A stretch of 64,000 bases of DNA from JALGVA01 sp964617715 (GTDB lineage Bacteria; Armatimonadota; Zipacnadia; Zipacnadales; UBA5352), in assembly GCA_964617715.1 (NCBI GenBank), contig CAZTZN010000003.1, positions 13,307 through 77,306 on the forward strand. Direction: 5' to 3'. This document shows positions 17,003 to 25,256 of the stretch, one piece after another. The translations under genes were made by a program, and so were the position numbers. Position 1 is the stretch's first letter, and each line of letters begins with the position of its first letter. Under the pieces are notes generated by a model. The model worked only from the letters and a program-made list of their open reading frames with translations, ran no database searches and was not told the DNA's origin.

Positions 17003-17734
17003 GTGATCGATCTGCACAATCATATCATGCGCTACGTGGTGCCGGTTCACCGCACCGAGCCCGACATCGAGATCGCGGTCAGAATGGCCGAGATCGCCGC
17101 CGCTGATGGCATCCGCATCATCGTCTCGACACCGCACTTCCGGCCTGAGGCGCTGGGAGATCGCCTGCCGGCGGTGTACGCCATGATGCGTGAAGGTGTG
17201 GCCGAACTCAACGGGGTTCTCCGTGAGCGCGGCATTGACGTTGAGGTGGTGGATGGAGCCGAGGTGCAGCTCTGGGAAGGGCTGCCCGACCTGGCCGACG
17301 CCGGGCTGCTGCCGACGCTCGGCGAGGGACGGCACGTGCTCATCGAACTGCCCATCGCCAGCTACGCGACCTACGCCGAGCAGGTGCTGTTCGCGCTGCA
17401 GCTCAAGGGCCTTCAGCCGGTGATCGCGCACTTCGAGCGCATGGCCAGCGCGCCCACACGCGAGTTCGACGCCGAGGTGTTGGTGTCGCGCGGTATCAAG
17501 CTGCAGGTAAACTGCGAGAGCCTGCAGGCGCGGCGGGGGAGAGCGGTGCAACGCGCCGCCCAGGACCTGATCCGCCGGGGCCTCGCCGCCGGGCTGGGCT
17601 CGGACGCACACGATCCCGAGGACTCGCCGCCACGCCTGAGCGCCTGCCGCCGGGCCGTCAACCGCGCGGGAGGACAGGGCGCTTTCGAGCGCCTCACGTG
17701 GGAGCAGCCGCTGGAGATCATCGGCCGCGGTTGA
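17003..17734 (+). CDS. CpsB/CapC-type PHP-domain protein-tyrosine phosphatase
   Basis: 243 residues of the PHP metal-dependent phosphoesterase fold. Metal-ligand motifs in order: 'DLHNHI' (usual DIHCHI), 'VSTPHF', 'DGAEVQLW', 'PVIAHFER' (usual HPER) and 'GLGSDAHD'. The CpsB family dephosphorylates tyrosine kinases that control capsule and exopolysaccharide export. The GTG at 17003 with AGGGGATC upstream puts the first metal motif at the start as in relatives; an ATG at 16970 is a weaker alternative. No capsule kinase is visible in the window, so the target is unknown. HFER in place of HPER is a small deviation that keeps the histidine. Confidence 0.82.
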   Translation: MIDLHNHIMRYVVPVHRTEPDIEIAVRMAEIAAADGIRIIVSTPHFRPEALGDRLPAVYAMMREGVAELNGVLRERGIDVEVVDGAEVQLWEGLPDLADAGLLPTLGEGRHVLIELPIASYATYAEQVLFALQLKGLQPVIAHFERMASAPTREFDAEVLVSRGIKLQVNCESLQARRGRAVQRAAQDLIRRGLAAGLGSDAHDPEDSPPRLSACRRAVNRAGGQGAFERLTWEQPLEIIGRG

Positions 17735-17761
17735 TCGCACATCTGTGCGAGCCCGCGCCGC

Positions 17762-17790
17762 TTGACTGTGCAGGGCCGAAGGCCTACAAT
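17762..17790 (+). promoter_or_regulatory. Promoter of the ATP synthase operon
   Basis: TTGACT at 17762-17767, 17-base spacer, TACAAT at 17785-17790. The predicted start near 17797 lies only about 12 bases before the atpZ ATG, so the leader is very short, although GGAGG still fits within it. Confidence 0.75.
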
Positions 17791-17808
17791 AGCGCGCGGA
17801 GGCAGATC

Positions 17809-18021
17809 ATGAGACAGTCACGCTCGTCGCTCGTCTCCGGAGCGAGGTACTGGCTGCTGGCGTGGTCTGTCCCCCTCTCCATCGGCGTCGGCTGGGGTGC
17901 GGGATGGCTGCTCGATGGGCATTTCGGCACCGATCCATGGCTTCAGATCATCGGCTTCCTGCTGGGAGCAGTGGCAGGCCTGAAGCAGATCCTCCAGCTC
18001 GTGGACGGCGATGACAGCTAG
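17809..18021 (+). CDS. atpZ: AtpZ/AtpI-family ATP synthase accessory protein
   Basis: 70 residues with two membrane helices joined by a short loop: 'YWLLAWSVPLSIGVGWGAGW' and 'LQIIGFLLGAVAGLKQIL', with the family motif 'GWLLDGHFGT' between. AtpZ proteins precede atpI in many atp operons and are thought to act in F1Fo assembly or cation handling. GGAGG lies before the ATG at 17809. Its stop codon overlaps the start of the next gene by 11 bases. It is the first gene after the operon promoter. Confidence 0.85.
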   Translation: MRQSRSSLVSGARYWLLAWSVPLSIGVGWGAGWLLDGHFGTDPWLQIIGFLLGAVAGLKQILQLVDGDDS

Positions 18022-18283
18022 ATTCTGGTCGCAGCGCCCCGGTAGCGCCGTGGCGGCGGCCGCCGCCATCTCGCTCATCGTCGCGGTGACAGTCTACGTC
18101 CTGTGCGGGCGTCACGTCGCGCTGGGCTTTGTCGGTGGGGTGGTTACGGGAGCGGGCATGCTCAGCGCGTTCGTCCGTGTACTCAACAAGGCGTCCGTTC
18201 CTGCCGAGGAACGTGTAGGGCCAACCTGGCCGGGGACCCTGCCGCACGTGGGCGAATTCGCCGTCGTTGCTGCTGTGGGGTAG
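18011..18283 (+). CDS. atpI: ATP synthase subunit I-like protein, interrupted by in-frame amber codon
   Basis: As read, 90 residues ending at TAG 18281-18283. The frame continues without another stop for 43 codons to TGA 18413-18415, five bases before atpB. Read through, the product is about 133 residues with four hydrophobic helices (ISLIVAVTVYVLC; LGFVGGVVTGAGML; VGEFAVVAAVG then LVIVVW; AFAAGYTVALIALLVG), the size and shape of AtpI. The TAG cuts the third helix. Either the gene is a recent pseudogene, the base is an error, or the codon is read through. AtpI helps c-ring assembly in some bacteria but is often dispensable, so loss is tolerable. Confidence 0.7.
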   Translation: MTARFWSQRPGSAVAAAAAISLIVAVTVYVLCGRHVALGFVGGVVTGAGMLSAFVRVLNKASVPAEERVGPTWPGTLPHVGEFAVVAAVG

Positions 18284-18415
18284 CTGGTTATCGTCGTCTG
18301 GCGGGGCAATGCCGTCGCCTTCGCCGCCGGCTACACTGTTGCGCTGATCGCGCTGCTGGTTGGCTCGGGGCGACGCGGATTTGACATGCATACCGGCAGG
18401 CCCACCTGGGACTGA
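18284..18415 (+). other. In-frame 3' continuation of the atpI-like gene after the amber codon
   Basis: 43 codons in the same frame as 18011-18283, beginning LVIVVWRGNAVAF and ending MHTGRPTWD before TGA. It supplies the end of helix 3 and all of helix 4. It has no start codon with a ribosome binding site of its own. Confidence 0.65.
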
Positions 18416-18420
18416 CACAA

Positions 18421-19212
18421 GTGCACGAAGAACACGGAAGCTGGCTCAAACCGATCGCCGACCTGCTGCCCGCGAGTTGGCACGGCTTCGTGGATGTCTA
18501 CGTGCTCAACGGTTGGCTGATCATGCTCATCCTGGTGCTGCTCGCCTGGCTGGGCACGCGCCGACGCGCACGGGTTCCGCGTGGTCTGCAGAACGCCTGG
18601 GAGATGTACGTGGTCTTCGTGCGCGATTTCTGTGTCGAGCAGATTGGCCCCGGCGCCGAGAAGTACGCGCCCTTGCTGGGCACGCTCTTCATCTACATCC
18701 TGTTCATGAATCTGTTCGGCCTGATCCCGGGCTTCATCACGCCGACCATGTCGATCAACGTAACGGCGGCGCTGGCGCTCTCGGTGTTCCTGTTTGTACA
18801 GTACTCGGGCTTCGCCCGGCAGGGCGTGGGCTATCTCATGAATTTTGTCGGCGAGCCCTGGTGGTTGTTCCCAATCAATATCCCGGTGCACGTGATTGGG
18901 GAACTGGCCAAGCCGCTGTCGCTGGCCGTGCGTCTTTTCGGCAACATGTTCGGCGAGGAGACGGCCATCTTCCGTATGGCAGCCTTGGGCGCGATGATCC
19001 TGCCCTTTACGTACATCCCGATCCCGGTACAGATCATCAACGTGGCGCTGCACCTGATCATCGGCCCGATCCAGGCGTTCGTCTTCTTCATTCTCAGCGC
19101 CGCTTACATTGAGATGGCGATACAAGTCCACGAGGGCGAGCACGAGGACGCACACGACGCGGACGACACAACCCCTGAGCACGCGCTGGAGCCGATCGAG
19201 CAGGCTGGCTGA
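18421..19212 (+). CDS. atpB: F1Fo ATP synthase subunit a
   Basis: 263 residues starting with GTG. It forms the half-channels for the coupling ion beside the c-ring. The essential stator arginine is Arg171 in 'KPLSLAVRLFGNMFGEE'. The helices are clear: 'GWLIMLILVLLAWLG', 'LLGTLFIYILFMNLFGLIPG', 'ALALSVFLFVQYSG', 'FINIP..GELAKP' and a last pair up to 'FVFFILSAAYIEMAIQV'. The C-terminal 25 residues are acidic and His/Asp-rich (EGEHEDAHDADD) and look lineage-specific. It comes right after the interrupted atpI. Confidence 0.95.
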   Translation: MHEEHGSWLKPIADLLPASWHGFVDVYVLNGWLIMLILVLLAWLGTRRRARVPRGLQNAWEMYVVFVRDFCVEQIGPGAEKYAPLLGTLFIYILFMNLFGLIPGFITPTMSINVTAALALSVFLFVQYSGFARQGVGYLMNFVGEPWWLFPINIPVHVIGELAKPLSLAVRLFGNMFGEETAIFRMAALGAMILPFTYIPIPVQIINVALHLIIGPIQAFVFFILSAAYIEMAIQVHEGEHEDAHDADDTTPEHALEPIEQAG

Positions 19213-19257
19213 GCGCGTAGGGTAAGCACAGACGCATGGTCTGGAGGGACGACGAGC

Positions 19258-19524
19258 ATGGACTATCCCAGCGCGTTGGCACTGGCGGTCGGCTTTGGTC
19301 TACCACTCGCGGTGGCGCTGGCGGCGCTCGGACAGGGGCGCGCGGCCGCGGCCGCCATGGAGGGCATCGCGCGCCAGCCTGACGCCGCGAGCAACATCCG
19401 TAGCGCCCTGATCCTCTCGCTGGCGCTGATCGAGTCACTGGTCATCTACGTGCTGCTGGCCTTCCTGCTGTTGTTCGGCAAATTGCCGCCGGTGATGGAC
19501 TACCTGAAGGAGATCGGCAAGTGA
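19258..19524 (+). CDS. atpE: F1Fo ATP synthase subunit c
   Basis: 88 residues, two helices joined by the polar loop 'GIARQP' (residues 37-42). The ion-binding carboxylate is Glu59 in 'LIESLVIY'. Gln26 ('LGQGRA') in helix 1 and Ser60 and Tyr64 in helix 2 stand where Na+-binding rings such as Ilyobacter have Gln32, Ser66 and Tyr70; the threonine that holds a water there is Leu61 here. The ring may therefore bind Na+, or H+ as in related rings with Gln and Tyr. Downstream of atpB with the usual gene order. Confidence 0.95.
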   Translation: MDYPSALALAVGFGLPLAVALAALGQGRAAAAAMEGIARQPDAASNIRSALILSLALIESLVIYVLLAFLLLFGKLPPVMDYLKEIGK

Positions 19525-19570
19525 GTCCGTCCACGCGACGGGCGGGCCGGACGGGTGCAGGCTGAGGACC

Positions 19571-20098
19571 ATGCAGGAGATTTTTCACGCACTAGGGCTG
19601 GAGCCGGGCATCCTGGCGGTGAACATCGCCGGGTTCGTCCTGCTGGTGGTGCTGCTCAAGCGCTTTGCCTTCGGGCCGATCGGCGAGATCCTCGATGATC
19701 GTGCTCGTGAGGTGGAAGCGAACCTCGCCGAGGCTGAGCGTGCGCGCCAGATGGCCCTCGCCGACAAGCGCGCCATGGAGGAGCAGCTCAGCACGCTCGA
19801 CCGGCGGGCCGATGAGATCGTGGCCGAGGCCGAGCGCAGGGCTGAGCAGGAGCGCGCCCGCATCCTCGAGCACGCCGCCCAGGAGAGCCGGCGCATCGTT
19901 GAAGATGGCGAGCGCCGGGTGCAAAGCGCGGCCGAAGAAGCGCGGCGGCAGCTCCGCGCCGAGACCGCGGCGATGGCCGTCGAGGTGTCGCTGCGCGCTC
20001 TGCGCGAGGCCATGGACGAGCGGCGACAGGCGGCCCTGGTAGATGCCTTCATCGACGACATCGAGCGTATCGCCGCCGGCGGGAGCAAGCCGCGATGA
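19571..20098 (+). CDS. atpF: F1Fo ATP synthase subunit b
   Basis: 175 residues: one N-terminal membrane helix (ILAVNIAGFVLLVVLLKRF) followed by a long charged coiled coil rich in Ala, Glu and Arg up to residue about 150. It forms the peripheral stalk linking Fo to the delta subunit. Only one b gene is present, so a homodimer is expected rather than b/b'. Its stop overlaps the atpH start (ATGA), indicating coupled translation. Confidence 0.93.
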   Translation: MQEIFHALGLEPGILAVNIAGFVLLVVLLKRFAFGPIGEILDDRAREVEANLAEAERARQMALADKRAMEEQLSTLDRRADEIVAEAERRAEQERARILEHAAQESRRIVEDGERRVQSAAEEARRQLRAETAAMAVEVSLRALREAMDERRQAALVDAFIDDIERIAAGGSKPR

Positions 20099-20646
20099 TC
20101 GGCCGTTCGGTCGTGCGGCGCTATCTGGCCGCAGCCCTGGAGGCCGCGGACCGTGATGGTGTGCGCGATGTGCTCGGGGCCCAACTCGCGCGGCTGACGC
20201 CGATGGCGAATGTCTCGCCCGATCTCAAGCGGCTGCTGGCGCACCCGACGATGGCGGTCGAACGCAAGCTCGAGGCCATCGGGCGCCTGCTTGGCGAGTC
20301 GCCGGTGGCGCCACTGCGCGACCTGATCGTGCTGCTGATCGACAACGATCGCCTCGAAGTGCTGCGCACGGCCGCAGAGGTCTACCAGGAACTCGTAGAC
20401 GAGGCAGATGGCGTGGTCCGTGCACACGTGACCACCGCCATGCCGCTGCCCGACGACCAGGCGCAGCGGCTGGCGAGTGCGCTTGGCCGGTGGCTGGGCG
20501 CCCCGGTCGTGCTCGACCGCCGCGTGGACTCTGAGATCGTCGGCGGCATCATGGTGCGTGTGGGCGACCGGACGCTCGACGGCAGCCTGCGTGGGCGGCT
20601 GGAGCGGGTCAGGGCGATGATGACGGCTGAGACGGGCGCCCTCTGA
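20095..20646 (+). CDS. atpH: F1Fo ATP synthase subunit delta (OSCP)
   Basis: 183 residues, normal length. Helical N-domain starting 'MIGRSVVRRYLAAALEAA' and C-terminal domain with the family signature 'VDSEIVGGIMVRVGDRTLDGS' split over residues about 142-162. It joins the b-dimer to the top of F1. Coupled by a four-base overlap to atpF; 46 bases separate it from atpA. Confidence 0.93.
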   Translation: MIGRSVVRRYLAAALEAADRDGVRDVLGAQLARLTPMANVSPDLKRLLAHPTMAVERKLEAIGRLLGESPVAPLRDLIVLLIDNDRLEVLRTAAEVYQELVDEADGVVRAHVTTAMPLPDDQAQRLASALGRWLGAPVVLDRRVDSEIVGGIMVRVGDRTLDGSLRGRLERVRAMMTAETGAL

Positions 20647-20692
20647 CGGGCGCTCTGTCGGATGCACCGGGTGCACAAGGGAGTGACTGCCG

Positions 20693-22219
20693 GTGTCGGT
20701 GCGACCTGAGGAGGTCATGTCGGTCCTGCGGGATCGGCTGAACGCTTACCGCGATGAGCTGGAGCTGACCAGCACGGGCATCGTCCTGCAGGTCGGCGAC
20801 GGCATCGCGCGCGTGTACGGCCTATCCGAGGCCATGTCGCAGGAGCTGATCGACTTCGGCCACGGCGTCCTCGGCATCGCTCTCAATCTGGAGGAGGACT
20901 CGGTGGGCTGCGTGCTGCTCGGGTCGGACGAGCACATCAGCGAAGGCGACCGCGTGTACACCACCGGCCATATCGCGCAGACCAAGGTCGGCGCGGCGCT
21001 GTTTGGCCGTGTCGTCAACCCTCTCGCGGAGCCGCTCGATGACAGGGGCCCGGTAGAGACCGGCGACACGCGGCCGCTGGAAGTGATTGCGCCGGGCGTC
21101 ATCAAGCGCCAGCCGGTCAGCGAGCCGCTGCGCACCGGTATCAAGGCCATTGACGCCGCCATCCCCATCGGGCGAGGCCAACGCGAGCTGATCATCGGCG
21201 ACCGCCAGACCGGCAAGACGCAGATCGCTCTCGACACCATCGTCAACCAGCGCGGTGGCGACGTGAAATGCATCTACGTTGCCATCGGCCAGAAGCTCTC
21301 GACCATCCGCCGGCTGGTGGCGATGCTGGAGCAGGCCGACGCCATGGACTACACGTGCGTGGTCGCCGCCACCGCATCCGACCCTGCCGCGCTGCAGTAC
21401 ATCGCACCCTACGCCGGTTGCGCGATCGGTGAGTGGGTGCGCGACCAGGGCGGTCACGCCCTCGTGGTCTACGACGACCTGTCCAAGCACGCCCAGGCCT
21501 ACCGCCAGATGTCGCTGCTGCTGCGCCGTCCGCCGGGGCGCGAAGCCTACCCCGGTGACATCTTCAACCTGCACTCGCGATTGCTCGAGCGGGCCGCCAA
21601 GCTTTCCGACGAAGAAGGTGCGGGCTCGCTGACCGCTCTGCCCATCGTCGAGACTCAGGAGGGCGACTTCTCGGCGTACATCCCGACCAACGTGGTCTCT
21701 ATCACCGATGGGCAGATCTATCTCGAGCCGCGGCTCTTCCATGAGGGCCAGCGGCCGGCCATCAGCATAGGCATGTCGGTGTCCCGCGTGGGTTCGGATG
21801 CTCAGAGCAAGATGATGAAGCAGGTGGGCTCGCGGCTGAAGCTCGACCTCGCCAACTATCGCGAGTATGAGGCCTTCGCTCAGTTCGGCGCCGATCTCGA
21901 CGACGAGACTCGCCGCATCCTCGCTCAGGGCCAGCGCATGGTCGAGGTCCTCAAGCAGCCGCCGCTGGAACCCATGAGCGAGGTGGACATGGTCATCATC
22001 CTGTTCGCGGGCACGCGCGGCCACCTGCTCGACGTGCCTGCGGCGGACGTTCAGGAGATCGAGCCGCTCCTGGTCCGGTACGTGCGCGAGAAGGCGCCGG
22101 ACCTGGTGCGGCGCCTGGAGACGAGCCGCGCCATCAGCGAAGATGACGAGAAGCAGCTCGGCCAGCTCGTGGACGGATTCAAGCGGGAGTGGCGGCTGCA
22201 GCGCCCCGATGACGAGTAG
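20693..22219 (+). CDS. atpA: F1Fo ATP synthase subunit alpha
   Basis: 508 residues. The non-catalytic nucleotide-binding subunit of F1. Walker A is GDRQTGKT at 169-176; 'PGREAYPGDIFNLHSRLLERA' lies in the nucleotide domain and 'SIGMSVSRVGSDAQ' carries the arginine finger that completes the beta catalytic site. The GTG at 20693 is preferred, since AAGGGAG lies nine bases before it; an in-frame ATG at 20717 is only two bases from its AGGAGG. Stop codon is TAG, showing that amber is a normal stop in this genome. Confidence 0.96.
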   Translation: MSVRPEEVMSVLRDRLNAYRDELELTSTGIVLQVGDGIARVYGLSEAMSQELIDFGHGVLGIALNLEEDSVGCVLLGSDEHISEGDRVYTTGHIAQTKVGAALFGRVVNPLAEPLDDRGPVETGDTRPLEVIAPGVIKRQPVSEPLRTGIKAIDAAIPIGRGQRELIIGDRQTGKTQIALDTIVNQRGGDVKCIYVAIGQKLSTIRRLVAMLEQADAMDYTCVVAATASDPAALQYIAPYAGCAIGEWVRDQGGHALVVYDDLSKHAQAYRQMSLLLRRPPGREAYPGDIFNLHSRLLERAAKLSDEEGAGSLTALPIVETQEGDFSAYIPTNVVSITDGQIYLEPRLFHEGQRPAISIGMSVSRVGSDAQSKMMKQVGSRLKLDLANYREYEAFAQFGADLDDETRRILAQGQRMVEVLKQPPLEPMSEVDMVIILFAGTRGHLLDVPAADVQEIEPLLVRYVREKAPDLVRRLETSRAISEDDEKQLGQLVDGFKREWRLQRPDDE

Positions 22220-22237
22220 ACGCCCCGGAGGAGACCT

Positions 22238-23101
22238 GTGCCTGAGAACCTGCGCGTCCTGCGCCGCAAGCGCGAGATCGTTGGCGAGATCCAGCAGATC
22301 ACGCGTGCGATGAAGCTGGTGTCGGCCGCCAAGCTGAAGCGCGTGCTGACCTGGCGCGACGCCACCCAGGCATACTGCAGCGAGCTCGAGGCGGCGCTGG
22401 CGCTGGTGCTGGCGAACGTGGGTCCGGGCTTTACCCATCCGCTGCTGGCCGAGCGGCCGGTCGAGCGCATCGGCCTGCTGCTGGTGGCCGGCGACAAGGG
22501 ACTGTGCGGGGCCTTCAATGCGAATGTGCTGGGCGCCGCGCGCGAGTTCGTCGGCAGGCAGCGGGTACGCGTGCAGACCATGACTGTGGGCACGCGCACT
22601 GCCGAGATGGCGCGCCGGGCGCGGCTCAACGTGACACGAGAGTTCCCGGCGATCAACGAGCGTCAACGCGGTGCGGACGTGCTGGAGATGGCCCGCCACC
22701 TGTTCGGCGCCTGGGAGACGGGCGGTTACGACGCCCTCTACATCTGCCACGCCCGGTTCATCTCACGCATGCGCAACACGCCGGTCATCGAGCGGGTGCT
22801 CCCCGCGGCGTTGCCCGAGGCGGCCGTCGATCCGCAGCCGGTGCTCCTGGAGCCCGATGCCCGGCGGCTCGCCGGCACCATGCTGCCGCAGTATACCGTT
22901 GCCGGTCTCTTTGAGGCGTTGCTGAGCAGCGCGGCATCCGAACACAGCGCTCGGCTGATGGCGATGTCGGCGGCCACCGACAACGCGCAGGAGATGCTTA
23001 CGCAACTCACCCGGCAGATCAACCGCGCGCGACAGGCACAGGTGACGCGCGAATTGCTCGATGTCGTCAGCGGCGCGGACGCCCTGCAGGTGCAGCGGTG
23101 A
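22238..23101 (+). CDS. atpG: F1Fo ATP synthase subunit gamma
   Basis: 287 residues starting with GTG after GGAGG. The rotating central shaft: conserved N-terminal coil 'ITRAMKLVSAAKLKR' and C-terminal coil 'MSAATDNAQEMLTQLTRQINRARQAQVTRE' (two pieces of one helix). 'VAGDKGLCGAFNANV' marks the globular part. It is followed by a 135-base gap before atpD, longer than other gaps in the operon, in which I see no gene and no clear terminator. Confidence 0.95.
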   Translation: MPENLRVLRRKREIVGEIQQITRAMKLVSAAKLKRVLTWRDATQAYCSELEAALALVLANVGPGFTHPLLAERPVERIGLLLVAGDKGLCGAFNANVLGAAREFVGRQRVRVQTMTVGTRTAEMARRARLNVTREFPAINERQRGADVLEMARHLFGAWETGGYDALYICHARFISRMRNTPVIERVLPAALPEAAVDPQPVLLEPDARRLAGTMLPQYTVAGLFEALLSSAASEHSARLMAMSAATDNAQEMLTQLTRQINRARQAQVTRELLDVVSGADALQVQR

Positions 23102-23236
23102 ACATCTGCACCTGCAAGCGCCACCTGTCGGGGGCGCACTGAAGGACCGGTCACAGCAGTCAGTCGCCCGTCACCCGTTGTTGCCGCAGGCCGATGTGGT
23201 GGCATATGGCGACGGACGACTATCAGAGGAGACACT

Positions 23237-24631
23237 ATGGCTGCAGGCAAAGTCGCGCAGGTCAGAGGCCCGGTGGTGGATGTCAGCTTCCCCGCGGACC
23301 AGCTTCCTGAACTGCTGACGGCGTTGCGCATCAAGGACGAGGAGCGCGGCATAGACCTTATCGTCGAGGTCGCGCAGCACGTGGGCGATGACACCGTGCG
23401 CTGCATCGCCATGGCCAGCACGGACGGGCTGGTGCGGGGCATGAGCGCCGAGGACACCGGCGGGCCGATCCAGGTCCCGGTGGGTCGGCCCGTGCTCGGA
23501 CGTATCTTCGACGTGCTGGGCCGACCCGTGGATGACCAAGGTGAGGTGGGCGCCGACACCTATCTGCCCATCCATCGCGAGCCGCCCTCGTACTCCAACC
23601 AGGTGGTTGCCACCGAGCTGTTCGAGACCGGTGTGAAGGTCCTCGACCTGCTCTGCCCGACCCCCAAGGGCGGGAAGATCGGTTTGTTCGGCGGCGCGGG
23701 TGTGGGCAAGACCGTGCTGATGGATGAGCTGCTGCATAACGTGGCCCGCGTGCATGAGGGCGTCTCGGTCTTTGCGGGGGTCGGAGAGCGCACCCGCGAG
23801 GGCAACGACATGTACCTGCGCCTGCAGGAGCTGGGTATTCTCGACGCCACGGTGCTGGTCTTCGGTCAGATGAATGAGCCACCGGGAGCCCGCTTCCGGG
23901 TCGCGCTCACCGCCCTCACCATGGCCGAGTACTTCCGCGATCACGAGGGCGCCAACGTGCTGCTGTTCATCGACAACATCTTCCGCTTCGCCCAGGCGGG
24001 TGCCGAGGTCTCGGCGCTGCTCGGGCGCCTGCCCTCGGCGGTGGGCTACCAGCCGACCCTGGGCACTGAGATGGGCCAACTCGAGGAGCGTATCACCACC
24101 ACCGAGAGTGGCTCCATCACCTCGGTGCAATGCGTCTACGTGCCCGCGGATGATTACACCGACCCGGCTCCGGCCGCCACCTTCGCGCACCTCGACGTCA
24201 GCGTGGCGCTCTCGCGCGAACTGTTCGAGCAGGCGATCTTCCCGGCCGTGGACCCGCTGGCGTCCACCTCACGGTTGCTCGAGCCTCATGTGGTGGGCAA
24301 GCGACACTACGAGATAGCGCGCGGGGTGCAGGAGATCCTGCAGCGCTACCGCGACCTGCGCGATATCATCGCGATCCTGGGTATCGAGGAACTTTCACCT
24401 GAGGACCGGGTTATCGTGGGCAGGGCCCGACGCATTCAGCAGTTCCTGACCCAGCCGATGTTCGTCGCCGAGGCGTTCACGGGGATGGAGGGGAAGTACG
24501 TCTCGCTCGAGGAAACGCTCGACAGCATGGAGCAGATCCTCGGCGGAGACTTCGATGATCTGCCCCAGGACGCCTTCCGCATGGTGGCCACCATCGACGA
24601 CGTGGTCGAGAAGGCCAAGAGCTTGAGGTGA
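23237..24631 (+). CDS. atpD: F1Fo ATP synthase subunit beta
   Basis: 464 residues. Catalytic subunit: Walker A GGAGVGKT at 152-159, catalytic base Glu184 in 'VGERTREGND', Walker B 'VLLFIDNIFRF', and 'QMNEPPGAR'. Length and motifs are complete. Together with the other subunits it gives a complete single-copy F1Fo operon in the canonical order. AGAGGAG lies before the ATG. Confidence 0.97.
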   Translation: MAAGKVAQVRGPVVDVSFPADQLPELLTALRIKDEERGIDLIVEVAQHVGDDTVRCIAMASTDGLVRGMSAEDTGGPIQVPVGRPVLGRIFDVLGRPVDDQGEVGADTYLPIHREPPSYSNQVVATELFETGVKVLDLLCPTPKGGKIGLFGGAGVGKTVLMDELLHNVARVHEGVSVFAGVGERTREGNDMYLRLQELGILDATVLVFGQMNEPPGARFRVALTALTMAEYFRDHEGANVLLFIDNIFRFAQAGAEVSALLGRLPSAVGYQPTLGTEMGQLEERITTTESGSITSVQCVYVPADDYTDPAPAATFAHLDVSVALSRELFEQAIFPAVDPLASTSRLLEPHVVGKRHYEIARGVQEILQRYRDLRDIIAILGIEELSPEDRVIVGRARRIQQFLTQPMFVAEAFTGMEGKYVSLEETLDSMEQILGGDFDDLPQDAFRMVATIDDVVEKAKSLR

Positions 24632-24638
24632 GCCAGCC

Positions 24639-25055
24639 ATGCCCGACGGCCTCAAGGTGAGGATACTCACCCCGATGGGGGAGGTGCTGGACACCACCGC
24701 CGGCTACCTGCGTGTGCCCGCGGCCGATGGGCTGATGGGCGTCATGGCCCGGCATGCTCCGCTGGTGGCCCGGTTGGCGATCGGCGCCGTCGAGGTGACC
24801 GAGGCGCCGGGCCGCACGCGGTACTTCGCCACCACCGACGGGGTGCTGCACGTCACGCGTGGGGAAGCACTTGTGCTGGTTGATGCCGCCGAGGAGGCCG
24901 CCGAGATCGACATCGACCGGGCACGCAGGGCCCTCGAGCGCGCGCAGCACCGCCTGGCTTCTCGGCCTGGCGCCACCGTCAACGTCGTGCGGGCCGAACT
25001 CGCACTCGCCCGGGCGCTGAACCGCCTGCGCGTGGCCGAGCGGGCGCAGCCATGA
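24639..25055 (+). CDS. atpC: F1Fo ATP synthase subunit epsilon
   Basis: 138 residues: N-terminal beta sandwich (VRILTPMGEVLDT, GYLRVPAADGLMGVMARHAPLV split at the usual place) and a C-terminal two-helix hairpin (DIDRARRALERAQHRL, ELALARALNRL) that can inhibit hydrolysis by extending into F1. It starts seven bases after atpD. The 200 bases to murA hold no gene. Confidence 0.94.
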   Translation: MPDGLKVRILTPMGEVLDTTAGYLRVPAADGLMGVMARHAPLVARLAIGAVEVTEAPGRTRYFATTDGVLHVTRGEALVLVDAAEEAAEIDIDRARRALERAQHRLASRPGATVNVVRAELALARALNRLRVAERAQP

Positions 25056-25256
25056 CCCGGCGCAGGTGTACTTGACCGTGCCGGCGAAGGACTGAGTAAC
25101 GCCTCGACATGACTGCCGCCCGGCCATGCACCCAGTTCGTCTCGGCGCCCGACCGGCCGAGGGGCGGTGCGATGGGGGGGCGGCTACACGTCCAGGGCGA
25201 AGCGACTTGCGGTCGCGGCACACACCTGCCGCCGGCCGGCTGGAGGAAGCGGACAC

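Noticed and set aside
18281..18283. Reassigned amber codon
   Set aside because: TAG ends several clear genes (for example 751-753, 22217-22219 and pgl), so a genome-wide recoding is not supported.
20822..22750. 642-codon open frame on the minus strand
   Set aside because: Opposite atpA and atpG, both unmistakable; composition is that of a shadow.
25072..25100. Promoter for murA (TTGACC at 25072-25077)
   Set aside because: No -10 with more than three matches at 16-18 bases; murA is more likely read from the atp promoter.
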